NCBI RefSeq assembly: GCF_029968095.1
Contig: NZ_JASCIR010000004.1
Coordinates: forward strand, 124,001-188,000
Origin: Streptomyces solicavernae
GTDB lineage: Bacteria > Actinomycetota > Actinomycetes > Streptomycetales > Streptomycetaceae
Direction of reading: 5' to 3'
DNA length: 64,000 nucleotides
The number at the start of each line of letters is the position of its first letter. Position 1 is the stretch's first letter. Both the position numbers and the translations under genes were made by a program. Of this stretch, positions 29,371-38,629 are shown piece by piece. The notes below the pieces were generated by a model, which did not search any database, had not been told where the DNA came from, and worked only from the letters and a program-made list of their open reading frames with translations.

Positions 29371-29470
29371 GAAAACTTGCATGAACTTGCATGAACTCGC
29401 ACGAAATCGCAAGAACTCCCACGAGCCCCTACGAACACCTACGAACTCCCACAAACCCCTACGCATCCCT
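29371..29470. repeat. 10-bp degenerate tandem array, about ten units
   Basis: Ten decamers in perfect register, consensus ACGAACTCCC: for example ATGAACTTGC, ATGAACTCGC, AAGAACTCCC, ACGAACACCT, ACGAACTCCC, ACAAACCCCT. The last unit reaches over the permease stop codon at 29459. The unit equals about one helical turn. Confidence 0.85.
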
Positions 29471-30235
29471 CCGCTTGAGCAGTACATACCCGCCCAGAAC
29501 GGCCACCACCACCCACGCCCCCATGATCGCCAACCCGCCCCAGGGCCCGTACGGAGTGTCGTCGTCCAGCGGGCTGACCACCTGCATGATCTTCTGGCCC
29601 GCCTGGTCCGGCAGGAACTGGCCGATCTTCTTCGTGGCCGAGACGTTGCCGAGGATGCTGGAGACCAGGAAGAAGAACGGCATCAGGATGCCGAGCGACA
29701 GCATCGGGCTGCGCAGCATCGCGGCGACGCCCATCGAGAAGAGCGCGATCAGCGTCATGTAGAGCCCGCCGCCGATCACCGCCCGCAGCACTCCGGGGTC
29801 GCCGAGCGAGGCCCGGTGCTCGCCCATCGCTGCCTGGCCGACGAAGAACGTGATGAAGCTGGTGACCATGGCCACCACCAGGGCGAGCGCCGTGGCCACC
29901 GCGATCTTGCTGAACAGGAACGCCGCGCGCTGCGGCACCGCCGCGAGCGAGGTGCGGATCATCCCGGTGCTGTACTCGTTCGACACCACGAGCACCCCGA
30001 AGACGATCATCGCCAGCTGACCGAGGCCCATGCCCGCGAAGCTGATCGCGGTCGGGTCGAAGGCGAGCCGCTCGCGGGCGTTCATGGAGTCGAAGTCGTT
30101 GCTGACGAGGATCGAGATGAGCAGGCCGAGGCCGACCGTCACGACGACGGCGAGGCCCAGCGTCCACACCGTCGACGCCACCGACCGGATCTTGGTCCAC
30201 TCCGACTTGAGTACGAGTACGCGTCCCGAGGACAT
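29459..30235 (-). CDS. ABC-2 type transporter permease
   Basis: A 258-residue permease with six transmembrane helices and no long N-terminal tail. It begins MSSGRVLVLKSEWTKIRSVASTVWTLG, close to the membrane part of the permease at 26116-27153, and keeps SNEYSTGMIRTSL. It lies 4 bp after the ATPase gene and forms a second exporter of the same family. Substrate unknown. Confidence 0.92.
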   Translation of the reverse strand: MSSGRVLVLKSEWTKIRSVASTVWTLGLAVVVTVGLGLLISILVSNDFDSMNARERLAFDPTAISFAGMGLGQLAMIVFGVLVVSNEYSTGMIRTSLAAVPQRAAFLFSKIAVATALALVVAMVTSFITFFVGQAAMGEHRASLGDPGVLRAVIGGGLYMTLIALFSMGVAAMLRSPMLSLGILMPFFFLVSSILGNVSATKKIGQFLPDQAGQKIMQVVSPLDDDTPYGPWGGLAIMGAWVVVAVLGGYVLLKRRDA

Positions 30236-30239
30236 CCGC

Positions 30240-31262
30240 TCAGCCCCCCGCCTTCCGCTTCCGCTGCTCCCGGGCCCACTGCTCGCCCCAACCGCCGCCG
30301 GAAACGGCCTCCGTGCCCGTGCCTCCGGCCCACCCGTTGGTGTCCGGCGGCCCCGTATCGGAGTGCGCGTGGTACTCCACCGACTCGGCGGTCAACTGCA
30401 TGAACGCCTCCTCCAACGAGGCCTGCTGCGGGCTCAGTTCATGGAGTACGAGATGGTGCTCGGCGGCCAGCTCCCCGATCAGCTCCGACCGCGCCCCGTC
30501 CACCTCCAGGATTCCGCTTCCGGCCTCGACGGCGGGCACCCCGGCCTGTCCAAGGACGTCCCGGAGCCGTTCCTGCTGCGGTGAGCGCAGTCGTACGTAC
30601 GACCGGGAGTTCTCCCGGATGAAGTCGGCCATCGAGGTGTCCGCGAGCAGACGGCCCTGGCCGATGACTACCAGGTGGTCGGCGGTGAGGGCCATTTCGC
30701 TCATCAGGTGCGAGGAGACGAAGACAGTACGGCCCTGCGCCGCGAGGCCCTTCATCAGATTCCGGATCCAGTGGATGCCCTCGGGGTCGAGACCGTTGAC
30801 CGGCTCGTCGAACATCAGGATCTGCGGATCGCCGAGCAGCGCGCCCGCGATGCCGAGCCGCTGGCCCATGCCGAGCGAGAAGCCCTTGGCCTTCTTCCTC
30901 GCGACGGCGGTGAGGCCGACGGTGTCCAGTACCTCGGCCACCCGGGACTTCGGGATGCCGTTGGACTGCGCCAGGCACAGGAGGTGGTTGAAGGCGCTGC
31001 GCCCGCCGTGCATGGCCTTGGCGTCGAGCAGGGCGCCGATGTACTTGAGCGGGTGCCGGATCTGCTCGTAGTGCCGGCCGTCGATCCGCACGTCACCGGC
31101 GGTGGGGTGGTCCAGGCCGAGGAGCATCCGCATCGTGGTGGACTTGCCCGCGCCGTTGGGCCCGAGGAAGCCGGTGACGACGCCGGGTCTGACGGTGAAG
31201 GTCAGATGGTTGACCGCGACCTTCTCCCCGTACCGCTTCGTCAGGCCCTCAAGCTCGATCAT
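30240..31262 (-). CDS. ABC transporter ATPase
   Basis: A 340-residue ATPase: Walker A GPNGAGKST, signature LGMGQRLGIAGALLGDP, Walker B ILMFDEPVNGLDPEG and SSHLMSEMALTADH. It is closely similar to the ATPase at 27150-28454 through residue 310 but ends in a short Gly/Trp/Arg-rich tail without the TAMLR motif. This suggests an old duplication of the exporter followed by divergence of the tails. ATG 31262 (MIELEGLTKRYG). Confidence 0.93.
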   Translation of the reverse strand: MIELEGLTKRYGEKVAVNHLTFTVRPGVVTGFLGPNGAGKSTTMRMLLGLDHPTAGDVRIDGRHYEQIRHPLKYIGALLDAKAMHGGRSAFNHLLCLAQSNGIPKSRVAEVLDTVGLTAVARKKAKGFSLGMGQRLGIAGALLGDPQILMFDEPVNGLDPEGIHWIRNLMKGLAAQGRTVFVSSHLMSEMALTADHLVVIGQGRLLADTSMADFIRENSRSYVRLRSPQQERLRDVLGQAGVPAVEAGSGILEVDGARSELIGELAAEHHLVLHELSPQQASLEEAFMQLTAESVEYHAHSDTGPPDTNGWAGGTGTEAVSGGGWGEQWAREQRKRKAGG

Positions 31263-31284
31263 GCGGCCACGCTAAAACGGCACA

Positions 31285-31316
31285 AAGCCCCCTGCCACTT
31301 GAGTGACAGAGGGCTT
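31285..31316 (-). terminator. Terminator after filP
   Basis: AAGCCCCCTG (31285-31294) pairs with CAGAGGGCTT (31307-31316) with one mismatch. On the minus strand the hairpin is followed by TTTGTGCCGTTTT. It closes filP before the ABC genes. Confidence 0.75.
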
Positions 31317-31347
31317 CGTCGCGCTCGGGGTACCGCAGAAGCAGTGG

Positions 31348-32286
31348 TCAGCGGGTCTGCTGGGCCGGAACTCCGCGGCTGACCGGCTCCTCCTCGCCGC
31401 CCGGCGCGGCCTGCGCGGCCACGGCGGCACCGGTGAGGGTGGCCAGCATCTCGCGGACGTTGGTCAGCTGCGCGTTGATCGAGTCGCGGCGGTTGGTCAG
31501 GGCCGCCAGCTCGCGCTCGGACTCGCTGCGGATGCGGTCGGCCTTGGCGTTGGCGTCCGCCACGATGTCCTCGGCCTGACGCTGCGCGGTCTCCACCGTC
31601 TGGCGCGCGCGACGCTCCGCGTCCGTGCGCAGCTTCTCCGCCTCCAGGCGCAGCTGCTCGGCGCGGTGCTCGATCTCCGCGAGGCGCTTCTCGGCCTTGG
31701 CCTGACGCGAGGCCAGGTCGCGCTCGGACTGCTCGCGGCGCTTGGCGAGGTTGGTCTCGAAGTCGGCGGCGGCCTGCGCGGCCTTGGCGCGGGTCTCCTC
31801 GAAGAGGGCGTCGGCCTCCTCGCGCTTGGACTGCGCGTCCTTCTGCGCCTCGGTGCGCAGCGCGGTCGCCTCGCCCTTGGCCTTCTCTACGATCCGGACG
31901 CCCTCGTCCTCGGCCTTGGCCTTGCGCTCGGCGGCGAACGCCTCCGCGTCGTTGCGCACCTGCTGGGCGGCGGACTCGGCCAGCTCGCGGTGCTGCTCGG
32001 CGGCCCGACGGGCCTCCTCGCGCAGGTCCTTGGCCTCCTCCTCGGCAAGCCGGAGGATCTTCTCGACGCGGGCGCCGAGTCCGGCGTACGACGGCTCCGC
32101 GTCGTTCACCTGGGCCTGGGCGTTCTGCGTTTCGAGGTGGAGCTCCTCGATGCGCTTTTCCAGAGCAGTGATACGAGCGAGAGCGGAGTCACGGTCGGAG
32201 ACGAGCTTGGAAATACGTTCGTCCACCTGAGCGCGGTCGTACCCACGCCGCACAAGCTCGAAGCCGTAGGGGGAAGTGTCGCTCAT
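31348..32286 (-). CDS. filP: Coiled-coil cytoskeletal protein FilP
   Basis: A 312-residue intermediate-filament-like protein that forms a network behind the hyphal tip, giving stiffness and cooperating with DivIVA and Scy. The N-terminus MSDTSPYGFELVRRGYDRAQVDERI matches FilP, followed by continuous coiled coil rich in Ala, Glu, Arg and Lys from about residue 25 to 285, then a short disordered end. Neighbour scy upstream is the expected partner. A promoter candidate lies at 32327-32354. Confidence 0.93.
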   Translation of the reverse strand: MSDTSPYGFELVRRGYDRAQVDERISKLVSDRDSALARITALEKRIEELHLETQNAQAQVNDAEPSYAGLGARVEKILRLAEEEAKDLREEARRAAEQHRELAESAAQQVRNDAEAFAAERKAKAEDEGVRIVEKAKGEATALRTEAQKDAQSKREEADALFEETRAKAAQAAADFETNLAKRREQSERDLASRQAKAEKRLAEIEHRAEQLRLEAEKLRTDAERRARQTVETAQRQAEDIVADANAKADRIRSESERELAALTNRRDSINAQLTNVREMLATLTGAAVAAQAAPGGEEEPVSRGVPAQQTR

Positions 32287-32326
32287 GGGGTTCCTGTCAA
32301 ATGGGACCGGTGAGGTGTTAGGAGGA

Positions 32327-32354
32327 ATCCTAGGGGTCTTGGCGGCGTGTCATC
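32327..32354 (-). promoter_or_regulatory. Candidate promoter of filP
   Basis: On the minus strand GATGAC, a 16-bp spacer and TAGGAT resemble -35 and -10 elements of the main sigma factor. They lie about 40 bp before the filP start, whose ribosome site is CAGGAA. Confidence 0.45.
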
Positions 32355-32505
32355 GAGCAGTTGCCCGTTTGATCTGGAGAATGACACCCCTTTCGGGTGG
32401 CACATGACCGGACCGCTTGCCAGCGCTGTCTCCCAACACCCCTGCCGAGTACGGAAGATGGCGTTCCCGCCAGGGCCTGTTCCGCGAAGGCCCGCCGGAC
32501 CGGCC

Positions 32506-35500
32506 CTAGTTTTCCGAGGACTTCCCACCCGATCGAGGGGCCCCGACCGTCGCCCCCGCCTTGACGCCCCCGGAGCCGCCGCCCGCCTTGCCGTTGCCGC
32601 CGGCCGAGGGCACCTCGAAGGACTCCAGGGCCTCCAAGACGTCCTGGACCCGGGAGATTTCGGCGTTGATGTCCTCCCGGCGGCGCACCAGGACGTCCAG
32701 CTCCCGCTGCCCCTCCTCGACGAGCCGCGCGGCCTCCCGCTCGGCCTCCGAGGTGAGCCGCTCCGCCTCCCGTACGGCGTCGGCCTTCTTCTGCTCGGCC
32801 TCCTTGATGAGGCCCTCCGCCTTCTTCACGGCGGAGATGCGCACCGTGCTCGCCTCCGAATCGGCGTCCGCCTTCAGCTCCTTGGCCTTCGCCTGCGCCT
32901 CGGCCAGCTGCTCCTCGGCCGCCTTCACCAGGGCGTCACAGCGTTCTCCCGCAGATTTCATCTGCTCGGCGGACTCGCGCCGCGCCCGCTCGTGCAGCTC
33001 CTCGATCTCGCCGGTGATGCGTTCGCGCAGCTCCTCGGCCCGCTCCCGGATCTGGGTCGCGTCCCGGCGCGCGCCGACGAGGAGTTCGTCCGCGTCCGTA
33101 CGCGCCTTCTCGACCATCGAGTGGCCCTCGGTGCGCGCCTCGGAGACAAGCCGCTCCGCCTCGTTGCGTGCGGCGCCGACCATCGTGTCCGCCTGCGTCT
33201 CCGCGTCCGCCGTCGTCTTCAGCGCCTTCTCGGCCGCCTCCGCCGTCAGCTTCTCGGCCTCCGCCGTCGACTCCGTGATGAGCTTGTCGACCTGCTCGGC
33301 GGCCTCCGTACGCCGCTTGTTGGCGTCCGCGCGGGCCTCGTCGCGCATGCGCTCGGCCTCCGCCTGCGCCTCGCTGCGCAGCCGCTCCGCCTCCGCGGCG
33401 GCCTCCGCCCCGACCCGCTCGGCCTCGCTGCGGATCCGCTCCGCGTGCTGCTGCGCCGAGCCGACGGTCTCCGCCGCCTCCGCGCGCAGCCGCTCCGCCT
33501 CGTTGCCCGCGTCGGCGAGGGTCCGGTCGGCCTCCGCGCGGGATTCGGCGCGGAGCTGGTCGGCGGCGGCCTGGCTGTCGGCGCGCAGCTGTTCGGCGGT
33601 GGCCTCCGACTCCGCGCGCAGCTGGTCCGCGGTGGCCCGGGACTCCGCGCGCAGCTGGTCGGCCGCGGCTTGCGTCTCGGTGCGCAGCTGGTCGGCGGCG
33701 GCCTGGCTCTCCGCGCGCAGCTGCTCCGCCGCGGCCTGCGTCTCGGACTGCAGCCGCTCGGCCTCCGAGGTGGCCTCGCCGATCAGCCGGTCGGCCTGCT
33801 CCGCCGCGTCCGTGCGGATCCGGTTGGCGTCGTCGCGGGCCTCCGCGCGGCTACGGGACGCGTCCTGCTCGGCCGCGGACAGCCGCTCGGACGCCTCCGT
33901 ACGGGACCGCTGAGCGTGCTCCGTCGCCTCCGACCGCAGCCGCTCGGCCTCCGCCAGCGCCTCCGCGACCGTGCGCTCCGCAAGGGACTTGGCGGCCTCG
34001 GACTCCTCCTGGGCCTCGCGCCGCTGCCGCGCCGCGTCCTCGGCGGCCCGCTCCCGCTCCGCGTACGCGTCCGTGCGGACCCGCTCCGCCTCCTCGGTGG
34101 CCTCGCCGCGGGTGCGCTCCGCCGCGTGCTCGGCCGCCGAACGCAGGCCCGCGATCTCCTCCTGCGCCTGCTCGTGCAACCCCGCCACGGAGTCCCGCAC
34201 CTGCTGCGCCGTCAGCTCGGCCGCGGCGACCAGGTCACCGGCCCGCTGGTCCGCCTCCTCGACCAGGCGGTGCGCCTCGGCCTGCGCCTCCTCGACCCGC
34301 TTGCGCGCCGCGGCGAGCAGCTCCTCGCTCTGCTCGCCGGCCCGCTCCCGCTCCTGGTCGGCCTCCGTGCGCGCCGAGTTGAGCAGCTCCTCGGCCTCCC
34401 GGCGGCGCCGCGCGGCCTCCTCCTGGGCGGCCGACAGCGCCTCGGCGGCCTCCGCCGACACCCGCTCCGCGGCGGCCGCGGCCTCCGCGCGCACCCGGTC
34501 GGCCGTCTCCTGCGCCTCGGTCTTGAGCCGCTCCGCCTCCGTCGCGGCCTCGCTGCGCAGCCGTACGGCGACGGCCTCGCCCTCGGCCCGCGACTCGGAC
34601 GCCTCCGCGGCCGCTTCCGTACGCAGCCGCTCGGCCTCGTTCTCGGCCTGCGCCTGCAGCGTGCGGATGCGCTCGGCGGCCTCGGCGCGCAGCCGCTCCG
34701 TCTCGTCCGCGGCCTCGCGCCGGATCCGCTCGGCCTCGGTGCGGGCGTCCTGCAGCGCCGTCTCGGCCGCGCTGACCCGCTCCTCGGCCTCGGTGTGCAG
34801 CCGGGTCAACTCCTCGGCGGCCTCGGCCTGCCGGCGCTCGATCGCCGCGTCCGCCTCCTGGCGCAGCTGCCGCGCCGCCTCCTCGGCCTCCGCCTTGGTG
34901 GCCTCGGCCTGCTCCCGGGCCTCGTCGCGGTGGCGCTCGGCCTCGGTGCGGGTGCGTTCCAGGGTCTCCTCGCCCTGCTTGCGCAGCGTCGTCGCCCGCT
35001 CGATGGCCTCGGTGCGGACCTTCTCTGCGTCCGCGCTCGCCCCGGTGCGCAGCTCATCGGCGTCGCCGCGCGCCTTGGTCAGCAGCTCCTCGGCGGAGGC
35101 CGCGGCCTCCTCGATCTTCTGCACCGCCTCGCGCCGGGCCTCGGCGCGGATCTTCTCGCCCTCGGAGACCGCCTCGGCCCGCAGCTGCTCGGCCTCGCCG
35201 CGCAGCCGGCGCGCCTCCTCCTGCAGCTCGACCGTCTTGGCGCGGTACTCCTTGGTGTCGTCCTTCGCGGCGCCCTTCAGCTCCTCCGCGATGTCGTGCG
35301 CCTCGGCCCGCAGCCGGTCCGCCTCGGTCTCGGCCTCGCTGCGGATCCGCTCCGCCTCGTCGCTCGCGGCCTTCGTGGTCCTCTCGGCGTCCTCGGCGGC
35401 CTTGTTGAGCGACTCCTCGGCGCTGCGCGCGGCCGCCGCGAGCTGGGATGCGGTCTCCTCGGCCGTGATCGTACGGGCCTTCTCGGCGGCCTCCGCGATC

Positions 35501-36546
35501 AGCTTCTCGGCCTCGGCGCGGGCGTCGGCGAGGGCCTGGGCGGCCTCCTCCTGGGTGGCCTCGGACTCCTTGGTCGCCTCGCCGACCAGGCGGGCCACCT
35601 GCTCCTTCGCCGTACGGGTCCGCTGCTCGTTGGTGGCCTCGGCGGTGGCCAGGGCCTTCGCCGCGGCGTCCTTGGCCTCGGTGACGACCTTCTCCGCCTC
35701 GGACCGCGCCTCGCGCAGCGCCGACTCGGCCTCCGTCATGCGCTGCTCGGCGGTGCGGTTCAGCTCGGCGGTCTTGCGGCGGGCCTGCTCGGACTCGCTC
35801 GCCGTGCTCGACCGCAGCTGCTCGGCGTGGTCGGTGGCCTCCTGGGCCTGCTGCGAGGCGGCGTTCAGGAGGCGCTCGGCCTCGGCGCGGGCCCGGCGCA
35901 GGACCGCCTCGGCCTCGGCCCGGCCGGCCTCCGCCTCGCCGGTGAGCCGCTGCCGTGCCTCGGTGGTGAGCCGTTCGGCCTCCGCGCGGGCGGCGGCCAG
36001 GGACTGCTCGGCCTCCGTGCGCGACTCGTCGATCAGGCGGCGGGCCTGCTGCTCGGTGCGGTTGCGCAGCTGCTCGGCCCACGCCACGTTCTCGTTGACG
36101 TGCGACTCGACGGTCTGGCGGCGCTCGTTGAGCTCCTGGTCGAGCTGCTGGCGCCGGGACACGGCCTCGGCGTGCAGCTCGGACTGCAGCCGGGACTGCT
36201 GCTCGGCGTGCTCCTGGAGGATGCGCTGGGTCTGGGCGCGGGCGTCCCGCAGCTCACGCTCGGCGTCGGCGCGCAGCTGGTCGGCCTGGATCTGGGCGTT
36301 CCGCAGCAACTGCTCGGCCTGGTAACCGAGATCGGCGGTGTCGTAGGCAGGGCGGGACGCGAGGCTGCGGCGCGCCTCGTGCAGCTTCGCGCGCAGCACC
36401 TCGACCTGGTAGCCGAGGTCCTCGGCGTGCTGAACGGCCTTCTCCCGCTCGGTCTTCAGCCGGTCCATCTCGGCCTCGAACCGCGAGAGGCTGTCGGTCC
36501 GGCCGGTCTCAGCCCGCGAGTTGTCCTGGCGTTCGTAGCCCCGCAC
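32506..36546 (-). CDS. scy: Polarisome coiled-coil scaffold Scy
   Basis: A very long coiled-coil protein (1346 residues) that scaffolds the tip-organising centre and recruits DivIVA and FilP. It starts MRGYERQDNSRAETGRTDSLSRFEAEMDRL from GTG 36546. Nearly all of the remainder is Ala/Glu/Arg heptad-type repeat (AEAERLRSEA and relatives), including a block near 33540-33760 of almost identical AADQLRAES units. It ends with a Gly/Lys-rich tail. A longer reading from 36684 is possible but without a start of good context. The long open frames on the other strand are artefacts. Confidence 0.93.
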   Translation of the reverse strand: MRGYERQDNSRAETGRTDSLSRFEAEMDRLKTEREKAVQHAEDLGYQVEVLRAKLHEARRSLASRPAYDTADLGYQAEQLLRNAQIQADQLRADAERELRDARAQTQRILQEHAEQQSRLQSELHAEAVSRRQQLDQELNERRQTVESHVNENVAWAEQLRNRTEQQARRLIDESRTEAEQSLAAARAEAERLTTEARQRLTGEAEAGRAEAEAVLRRARAEAERLLNAASQQAQEATDHAEQLRSSTASESEQARRKTAELNRTAEQRMTEAESALREARSEAEKVVTEAKDAAAKALATAEATNEQRTRTAKEQVARLVGEATKESEATQEEAAQALADARAEAEKLIAEAAEKARTITAEETASQLAAAARSAEESLNKAAEDAERTTKAASDEAERIRSEAETEADRLRAEAHDIAEELKGAAKDDTKEYRAKTVELQEEARRLRGEAEQLRAEAVSEGEKIRAEARREAVQKIEEAAASAEELLTKARGDADELRTGASADAEKVRTEAIERATTLRKQGEETLERTRTEAERHRDEAREQAEATKAEAEEAARQLRQEADAAIERRQAEAAEELTRLHTEAEERVSAAETALQDARTEAERIRREAADETERLRAEAAERIRTLQAQAENEAERLRTEAAAEASESRAEGEAVAVRLRSEAATEAERLKTEAQETADRVRAEAAAAAERVSAEAAEALSAAQEEAARRRREAEELLNSARTEADQERERAGEQSEELLAAARKRVEEAQAEAHRLVEEADQRAGDLVAAAELTAQQVRDSVAGLHEQAQEEIAGLRSAAEHAAERTRGEATEEAERVRTDAYAERERAAEDAARQRREAQEESEAAKSLAERTVAEALAEAERLRSEATEHAQRSRTEASERLSAAEQDASRSRAEARDDANRIRTDAAEQADRLIGEATSEAERLQSETQAAAEQLRAESQAAADQLRTETQAAADQLRAESRATADQLRAESEATAEQLRADSQAAADQLRAESRAEADRTLADAGNEAERLRAEAAETVGSAQQHAERIRSEAERVGAEAAAEAERLRSEAQAEAERMRDEARADANKRRTEAAEQVDKLITESTAEAEKLTAEAAEKALKTTADAETQADTMVGAARNEAERLVSEARTEGHSMVEKARTDADELLVGARRDATQIRERAEELRERITGEIEELHERARRESAEQMKSAGERCDALVKAAEEQLAEAQAKAKELKADADSEASTVRISAVKKAEGLIKEAEQKKADAVREAERLTSEAEREAARLVEEGQRELDVLVRRREDINAEISRVQDVLEALESFEVPSAGGNGKAGGGSGGVKAGATVGAPRSGGKSSEN

Positions 36547-36773
36547 TGCGCGGTCCCATCCGTCCCCTGGCGACAAGTTTCTCCGTACGAGCCCAGTCCG
36601 TCCGCCGAACGGGCCCCCGGGGGAATGGTGACAGATCCACGGCGTACGAGGGGATGCCGCCTTGACGCGACGGCCGCTCGACACGCGTGACCCCGGACCC
36701 CGGACCCCGGAAAACGGCCGCCCCGATACGCGCGACGGCCGCCCCCAACCCTACCGGCCCAGGGATGCCGAGG

Positions 36774-37214
36774 TCAGTGGTCCTGGGAGGGCTCCGCCGC
36801 GGAAGTGACCAGTTCGGTGAGGACGCCGTGGCAGTCCTTGGGGTGCAGGAAGGTGATCCGGGACCCCATCGAGCCGGTCCGCGGCTCGTCGTAGAGGACC
36901 CGTACGCCCTTGTCCTTGACCGCGGCGGCGTCCGCGTCGACGTCCGCGGTGCCGAAGGCGATGTGGTGCACGCCCTCGCCGTTCTTGGCCAGCCACTTGG
37001 CGACCGTGGAGTCCTCCCGGGTCGGCTCCAGGAGCTGGAGGTACGAGGCGCCGCCGTCGGACGTCTCGTTGATCTTCAACATGGCCTCGCGGACGCCCTG
37101 TTCCTGGTTGACCTCGGTGTGGAAGACCTCGAAGCCGTACGTCGAGGTGTAGAACTCGACGGTCTTGTCCAGGTCGTGGCAGGCGATCCCGATGTGGTCG
37201 ATGCGTGTCAGCAT
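36774..37214 (-). CDS. mce: Methylmalonyl-CoA epimerase
   Basis: Interconverts (2S)- and (2R)-methylmalonyl-CoA, linking propionyl-CoA carboxylase to the B12-dependent mutase. The 146 residues are two VOC modules with metal ligands in IDHIGIACHD, GVHHIAFGTADVD and VLTELV. ATG 37214 (MLTRIDHIGIA) is standard. It is divergent from the thiolase gene and close to meaB, which fits a role in propionate and branched-chain metabolism. Confidence 0.95.
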   Translation of the reverse strand: MLTRIDHIGIACHDLDKTVEFYTSTYGFEVFHTEVNQEQGVREAMLKINETSDGGASYLQLLEPTREDSTVAKWLAKNGEGVHHIAFGTADVDADAAAVKDKGVRVLYDEPRTGSMGSRITFLHPKDCHGVLTELVTSAAEPSQDH

Positions 37215-37322
37215 GGGCACCAGTGGAGCGCGTCGGCCCTGATCACGCAACGTGCGCGCGATCACACCGAAAGGCCGGTGACCCGAGCCCGTACGCCTCA
37301 GTACATTGAGGTTCACCTTCCA

Positions 37323-37350
37323 TCTGGGGGGATCCCCCCAGACCCCCCAA
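37323..37350. repeat. Palindromic G-run/C-run repeat, copy 3
   Basis: A perfect 20-bp palindrome, TCTGGGGGGA / TCCCCCCAGA at 37323-37342, followed by CCCCCC. It lies 34 bp before the thiolase start. Same family as 1403-1427 and 10186-10225. Confidence 0.9.
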
Positions 37351-37383
37351 CTCGTTCACTCCTCATCCAAGGGGCCGTGCCTC

Positions 37384-38586
37384 ATGTCTGGAACGAACAG
37401 CACGACCTCGGTGATCGTCGCAGGGGCCCGCACGCCCATGGGACGACTCCTTGGTTCCCTCAAGTCCTTCTCCGGAGCCGACCTCGGCAGCTTCGCGATC
37501 AAGGCCGCGCTCGACCGCGCGGGCGTCGTCGGCGACCAGGTCCAGTACGTCATCATGGGCCAGGTCCTGCAGGCCGGGGCCGGGCAGATCCCCGCGCGGC
37601 AGGCCGCGGTCAAGGCGGGCATCCCGATGAACGTCCCGGCGCTCACCGTCAACAAGGTCTGCCTCTCCGGCCTCGACGCGATCGCCCTGGCCGACCAGCT
37701 GATCCGCGCCGGCGAGTTCGACGTCGTGGTGGCCGGCGGCCAGGAGTCCATGACCAACGCCCCGCACCTGCTCCCCAAGTCCCGCTCGGGGTTCAAGTAC
37801 GGCGCGATCGAGATGCTCGACTCGATGGCGTACGACGGCCTGACCGACTCCTTCGAGGGCGTCGCCATGGGCGAGTCCACGGAGAAGCACAACACCCGCC
37901 TCGGCATCGCCCGCCCCGAGCAGGACGAGATCGCCGCGCAGTCCCACCAGCGGGCGGCGGCCGCGCAGAAGAACGGCCTGTTCGAGGCCGAGATCACGCC
38001 GGTCGAGATCCCGCAGCGCAAGGGCGACCCGGTCGTCTTCGCCGAGGACGAGGGCATCCGCGCCGAGACCACCGCCGAGTCCCTGGGCAAGCTCCGCCCC
38101 GCCTTCGCCAAGGACGGCACGATCACCGCGGGCACCGCCTCGCAGATCTCCGACGGCGCCGCCGCGGTCGTCGTGATGAGCAAGGCCAAGGCCGAGGAGC
38201 TGGGGCTCGACTGGATCGCCGAGATCGGCGCGCACGGCAACGTCGCGGGCCCGGACAACTCCCTGCAGTCGCAGCCCTCCAATGCCATCAAGCACGCCCT
38301 GGACAAGGACGGCCTGAGCGTCGGCGACCTCGACCTGATCGAGATCAACGAGGCCTTCGCCGCGGTCTCCGTGCAGTCAATGAAGGACCTGGGCGTTACG
38401 CCGGAAAAGGTGAACGTCAACGGCGGCGCGATCGCCCTCGGCCACCCCATCGGCATGTCCGGCGCCCGCATCGTGCTGCACCTCGCCCTGGAGCTGCAGC
38501 GCCGCGGCGGCGGGGTCGGCGCGGCCGCGCTGTGCGGCGGTGGCGGTCAGGGCGACGCGCTCGTCGTCAAGGTCCCGAAGGCCTGA
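37384..38586 (+). CDS. Acetyl-CoA acetyltransferase (thiolase)
   Basis: Condenses two acetyl-CoA into acetoacetyl-CoA, or the reverse. The 400 residues show the nucleophile Cys93 ([11 protein letters not shown]), His354 ([16 protein letters not shown]) and Cys384 (ALCGGGGQG), plus [12 protein letters not shown] 37384 is clear. With the 3-hydroxybutyryl-CoA dehydrogenase at 18801 it could feed butyryl-CoA, the substrate interconverted with isobutyryl-CoA by IcmA. meaB follows 43 bp later. Confidence 0.95.
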   Translation: MSGTNSTTSVIVAGARTPMGRLLGSLKSFSGADLGSFAIKAALDRAGVVGDQVQYVIMGQVLQAGAGQIPARQAAVKAGIPMNVPALTVNKVCLSGLDAIALADQLIRAGEFDVVVAGGQESMTNAPHLLPKSRSGFKYGAIEMLDSMAYDGLTDSFEGVAMGESTEKHNTRLGIARPEQDEIAAQSHQRAAAAQKNGLFEAEITPVEIPQRKGDPVVFAEDEGIRAETTAESLGKLRPAFAKDGTITAGTASQISDGAAAVVVMSKAKAEELGLDWIAEIGAHGNVAGPDNSLQSQPSNAIKHALDKDGLSVGDLDLIEINEAFAAVSVQSMKDLGVTPEKVNVNGGAIALGHPIGMSGARIVLHLALELQRRGGGVGAAALCGGGGQGDALVVKVPKA

Positions 38587-38629
38587 CCGCGCAGTCGTTC
38601 CCACGTACGCGAAGAGAACGGGAGCAGTG

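Noticed and set aside
32347..36690. Open frame of 1447 codons on the plus strand opposite scy
   Set aside because: It is the complement of the Ala/Glu/Arg repeats of scy; Leu/Arg/Gly-only composition, no ribosome site and no recognisable domain.
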